Shown: piece after piece, positions 14,258 through 16,538 of the stretch
Layout: each line of letters begins with the position of its first letter
Numbering within the stretch: position 1 is the stretch's first letter
From: JABZIP01 sp052173355
Lineage (GTDB): Bacteria; Bacillota; Clostridia; Peptostreptococcales; Anaerovoracaceae
Length of the DNA stretch: 16,538 nt
Assembly (NCBI GenBank): GCA_052173355.1
Contig: JBQMYS010000035.1
Coordinates: forward strand, 1 to 16,538
Direction of reading: 5' to 3'
Notes under the pieces: generated by a model
The model's database searches: none
The model's input: only the letters and a program-made list of their open reading frames with translations
What the model was told of the DNA's origin: nothing
Translations under genes and position numbers: made by a program

Positions 14258-14266
14258 TGCTATAAT
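14258..14266 (+). promoter_or_regulatory. Extended -10 promoter at the element end, driving the phosphatase
   Basis: TGC-TATAAT inside the element, about 95 bases upstream of the phosphatase start. No good -35 is visible. Because it lies inside the element, the integrated island supplies transcription to the host gene. Confidence 0.5.
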
Positions 14267-14304
14267 TTGCCTAGCTGACAAGCGAACAACAATTTAACTA
14301 TAAC

Positions 14305-14338
14305 CCCGGAAATACCCGCAAAATACGGCGTTTCTGGG
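14305..14338 (+). promoter_or_regulatory. Leader hairpin before the phosphatase ribosome binding site
   Basis: CCCGGAAA (14305-14312) pairs with TTTCTGGG (14331-14338), with further inner pairing. It ends 3 bases before AAAAGGAG. There is no T-run, so termination is unlikely; an effect on translation is possible. Confidence 0.4.
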
Positions 14339-14360
14339 CAAAAAGGAGCAAACAATTATT

Positions 14361-14813
14361 ATGATAAAAATACTTTTTATCTGCCATGGCAACATCTGCC
14401 GCTCTACCATGGCGCACTTCGTCTTTAGTGACCTTGTAAACAAAGCTGGTCTTGAAAAAGACTTCTACATAGATTCCAAAGCCACCAGCACAGAGGCTCT
14501 TGGAGAATCTACCCACTACGGTACAGTAAAGAAACTAAGAGAAGTAGGTATCCCGGTACTTCCCCATACTTCCACCCAGATAACGGGAGCAGACTACAAT
14601 AAATTTGACTACATAATAGCAATGGATACCAACAACATCCGTAATCTTGACCGAATTTTAAAAGGAGATCCAAAGCACAAAATAAGCAAACTGCTTTCCT
14701 TTGCAGGAAGCTCTGGAGATATAGCAGACCCATGGTACACAGGAGACTTTGATGCGACATATAAAGATGTACTAGATGGTTGTATGGGTTTACTTAAAGC
14801 TATACACCAATGA
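14361..14813 (+). CDS. Low-molecular-weight protein tyrosine phosphatase (integration target)
   Basis: 150 residues, normal for the family. The active-site loop C8-H-G-N-I-C-R14-S matches C-x5-R, with C8 as nucleophile and R14 binding phosphate; the general acid is D123 in DPW. It removes phosphate from tyrosine residues (or, in related ArsC-type enzymes, handles arsenate); Firmicute homologues often act on kinase-regulated envelope functions. The first codons come from the integrated element: the att core covers codons 4-11 and the upstream promoter and ribosome binding site (AAAAGGAG) are element sequence. The protein is therefore rebuilt rather than destroyed, and the original 5' end persists as the stub at 461. 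Confidence 0.92.
   Translation: MIKILFICHGNICRSTMAHFVFSDLVNKAGLEKDFYIDSKATSTEALGESTHYGTVKKLREVGIPVLPHTSTQITGADYNKFDYIIAMDTNNIRNLDRILKGDPKHKISKLLSFAGSSGDIADPWYTGDFDATYKDVLDGCMGLLKAIHQ
14371..14391. repeat. attR core within the phosphatase gene
   Basis: Direct repeat of 474-494 with one difference (C for T at the eleventh base, silent in ATT/ATC Ile). It ends with the palindrome TGCCATGGCA. It lies within the codons for the active-site loop, a highly conserved target in many hosts. Confidence 0.85.
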
Positions 14814-14884
14814 GCTGCAATAATATTAAGATATCAATAAACTACAACCAGAATATTCAGACTAAAAACTTCGGCGGAGAGCTA

Positions 14885-16054
14885 ATGGTTTCATTACTTT
14901 TAGTTGTAATTTATCTTATTTTTATCAGTCTTGGACTGCCTGACTCACTGCTTGGTTCAGGCTGGCCACAGATGCAGGTGGCTTTTTCAGTGCCTTCATC
15001 ATATGCAGGCTATGTGTCAATGACTATATCATTTATGACAATAATATCTGCATTGTTAAGTCCGAGAATGATAAGAAAATTTCATACAAAATGGATTACT
15101 ATTGTGTCCATTGGACTTACTATAATAGGTCTTTTGGGATTTTCTTTCTGTGGAGAATACTGGATGCTATTTCTATTTGCAATTCCTTATGGACTTGGAG
15201 CAGGAGCTATAGATGCTTCGGTAAATCACTATGTGGCAAATAATTTTTCCGGCTCTGTTATGAATTTTTTACACTGCTTTTATGGAGTAGGAGCAGTTAT
15301 CAGTCCTTATATAATGGCACTTGCGCTTAAATATGCAAGATGGAATGAAGGCTACAGGTGGACATCTTACATTCAGATATTAATTCTCTTAGTTTGTATA
15401 ATTTCACTTCTATTGTGGAAGGCAAATGAAAAGGAAGCTGAGGAAGACCATAGTGACAGTGTGGGCATAAGAGAAGCACTTAAAGTACCAGCAGTAATTT
15501 TTACACTTGTAGCATTTTATGCATATTGTGCAGGCGAAGCTACCTGTTTCCTTTGGACTCCAAGCTACTTTGCAGACACAAAGGAAGGGTTGTCAGCAGA
15601 TACAATTGCTTCTTTTGGTTCGCTGATATTTGGAGGACTTATGCTTGGAAGATTTATTTCAGGATTTATATCGAATAAAATCGGTGACAGACCGCTTATA
15701 CGCATAGGAAATTTTGTGGAATTACTTGGAATTACTATGGTATTTTTACCCATTTCAAATTACTGGATTGCAGCAGCAGGCTTTGTGATAATTGGTACAG
15801 GTATGGGACCTGTGTATCCAGCTATTCAGCATATGGCACCAGCTAACTTTGGGAAAAAATGTAGTGCAGCAGTTATTGGACTTCAGATGGCAGCAGCGTA
15901 TGTGGGAAGTACCTTCATGCCAATGGTGTTTGGAGTATTGCAGCAAAAAGTGGGTATAGGAATAATGCCTGCTTATATACTTATATTTGTTGTGTTAAAT
16001 TTTTTAATGCTTGAGATAGCCTATCGTTTATTAAAGAAAGAAAAGGTGAGCTGA
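14885..16054 (+). CDS. Major facilitator superfamily transporter
   Basis: 389 residues from the ATG at 14885 (GGCGGAG 7 bases upstream); the frame is open to 14810 but the added part is hydrophilic and unlike family N-termini. About 12 hydrophobic segments are split by a charged loop near residue 195-210 (KANEKEAEEDHSDSV). The early GLPDSLLGSGWPQMQ and IPYGLGAGAIDASVNHYVA segments resemble the sugar-porter-like FucP-type MFS group. The substrate cannot be named. The gap of 71 bases from the phosphatase and the lack of a terminator suggest co-transcription. It is chromosomal and outside the element. Confidence 0.85.
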   Translation: MVSLLLVVIYLIFISLGLPDSLLGSGWPQMQVAFSVPSSYAGYVSMTISFMTIISALLSPRMIRKFHTKWITIVSIGLTIIGLLGFSFCGEYWMLFLFAIPYGLGAGAIDASVNHYVANNFSGSVMNFLHCFYGVGAVISPYIMALALKYARWNEGYRWTSYIQILILLVCIISLLLWKANEKEAEEDHSDSVGIREALKVPAVIFTLVAFYAYCAGEATCFLWTPSYFADTKEGLSADTIASFGSLIFGGLMLGRFISGFISNKIGDRPLIRIGNFVELLGITMVFLPISNYWIAAAGFVIIGTGMGPVYPAIQHMAPANFGKKCSAAVIGLQMAAAYVGSTFMPMVFGVLQQKVGIGIMPAYILIFVVLNFLMLEIAYRLLKKEKVS

Positions 16055-16055
16055 T

Positions 16056-16439
16056 ATGAAGATAGAGCATATGGCGATGTATGTAAATGACATAGAGAGG
16101 GCAAGGGAGTTTTTTGTAAAATATCTGGATGGTAAATCAAATGATATGTATCATAATAAGAAAACTAATTTTTATTCCTATTTTATAAGTTTTGAAGATG
16201 GTGCAAGGCTTGAGCTTATGACAAGACCTGATATGAAAGATATAGAGAAGGATATAGATAGAACAGGCTATATCCACCTTGCATTTTCAGTCGGAAGTAA
16301 GGAAAAAGTGGATGAAATTACAAGAATACTTGAAAAAGATGGCTACAAGGTGTTAAGTGGTCCACGCACCACAGGAGACGGCTACTACGAGAGCTGCATT
16401 TTGGGGATTGAAGGCAATCAAATTGAAATTACAGTTTAA
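16056..16439 (+). CDS. VOC-superfamily (glyoxalase-like) protein
   Basis: 127 residues, one complete vicinal-oxygen-chelate unit. Candidate metal ligands are H5 (EHMAMYV), E53 (LELM), H74 (IHLAFSV) and E124 (IEITV), in the H/E/H/E positions of glyoxalase I-type enzymes. SGPRTTGDGYYES before the last strand is typical of lactoylglutathione-lyase-like members. It starts 1 base after the transporter stop, so the genes form an operon. The true reaction is not known; methylglyoxal detoxification is one option. Confidence 0.85.
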   Translation: MKIEHMAMYVNDIERAREFFVKYLDGKSNDMYHNKKTNFYSYFISFEDGARLELMTRPDMKDIEKDIDRTGYIHLAFSVGSKEKVDEITRILEKDGYKVLSGPRTTGDGYYESCILGIEGNQIEITV

Positions 16440-16465
16440 CTAAATATATAAGGAATATTTTTTGT

Positions 16466-16527
16466 GTGTCAAAAGATAATAATTTTTTTGCAGGCAAGTC
16501 CCAACAGAATTTTTATACTTTTGACAC
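16466..16527. promoter_or_regulatory. Divided inverted repeat near the window end, possible operator
   Basis: GTGTCAAAAG (16466-16475) and its exact complement CTTTTGACAC (16518-16527) lie 42 bases apart. The second copy contains TTGACA (16521-16526), which could be a -35 for a gene past the window. TATAAT at 16531 is too close to pair with it. Confidence 0.3.
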
Positions 16528-16538
16528 TTGTATAATAA

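Larger units (their letters stand above)
474..14391. mobile_element. Integrated phage-satellite-like element carrying R-M and HEPN cargo
   Basis: Bounded by a 21-base direct repeat within the LMW-PTP coding sequence, about 13.9 kb. Contents in order: XRE-regulated R-M system, DpnII-type R-M system, possible origin, primase-helicase, two small genes, small terminase (amber-interrupted), HK97 major capsid protein, two excisionase-like proteins, tyrosine integrase and a HEPN protein. It has no large terminase, portal, protease, tail, holin/lysin, relaxase or type IV secretion genes, so it is neither a complete prophage nor a conjugative element. The size and the int-xis-primase-terS set fit phage-inducible island-type satellites. 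The lone capsid gene is unusual for that group. Alternative: a heavily deleted prophage. Confidence 0.75.

Noticed and set aside
474..14391. Integrative conjugative element of Tn916 type
   Set aside because: Only the integrase and excisionase resemble Tn916; there is no relaxase, coupling protein or secretion gene.
16521..16536. TTGACA followed by TATAAT as a promoter
   Set aside because: The spacing is only 4 bases, which cannot work as one promoter.
1..16538. CRISPR array, tRNA or rRNA genes
   Set aside because: No regular repeat-spacer series, and no tRNA or rRNA-like sequence was seen on either strand.

Overview
The window is low-GC DNA with strong AGGAGG ribosome binding sites. The flanking genes and the coding style suggest a Firmicute, most likely a gut Lachnospiraceae-type Clostridium relative; that placement is inference. 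Most of it, about 474-14391 (roughly 13.9 kb), reads as one integrated mobile element. It sits in the first codons of a low-molecular-weight protein tyrosine phosphatase (LMW-PTP) gene. A near-identical core, CTTTTTAT[T/C]TGCCATGGCA, marks both ends. The left copy is a truncated stub of the phosphatase gene. The right copy lies inside the intact gene, so the element end supplies a new promoter, ribosome binding site and start codon. Clusters of TAGTAGT/ACTACTA repeats near both ends look like integrase arm sites. A similar cluster outside the left end suggests a second, related element was or is integrated in tandem.

Layout from left to right. (1) 1-473: non-coding left flank resembling the right end of a related element. 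(2) 724-5578: a double restriction-modification island. A leftward operon encodes an XRE regulator, a PD-(D/E)XK nuclease and an unknown protein. It is divergent from a DNA methyltransferase gene, which is followed by a complete DpnII-type system (DpnM, DpnA and DpnII-like). Three TTCAC-N5-GTGAA sites lie in the divergent promoter region and just upstream of the dpnM promoter, so one regulator may control both systems. (3) 5579-6050: a terminator, then a repeat-rich non-coding stretch that could be a replication origin. (4) 6060-8402: a primase-polymerase/SF3 helicase. (5) 8546-9021: two small unknown genes. (6) 9022-10686: a GC-rich possible cos site, a P27-type small terminase gene with one in-frame amber codon, and an HK97-type major capsid protein. 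(7) 10746-12578: two excisionase-like DNA-binding proteins and a Tn916-type tyrosine integrase. (8) 12694-14193: a HEPN-motif protein with its own promoter, probably anti-phage cargo. (9) 14361 to the end: the host phosphatase, an MFS transporter and a VOC-fold protein.

The element has replication, integration, a small terminase and a capsid gene. It has no large terminase, portal, protease, tail, lysis, relaxase or conjugation genes. The simplest reading is a phage satellite, comparable to phage-inducible chromosomal islands, that brings a minimal packaging module and relies on a helper phage for the rest. It carries three putative defence functions (two R-M systems and a HEPN protein). A decayed prophage is the main alternative, and the amber codon in the terminase gene is a point in its favour.
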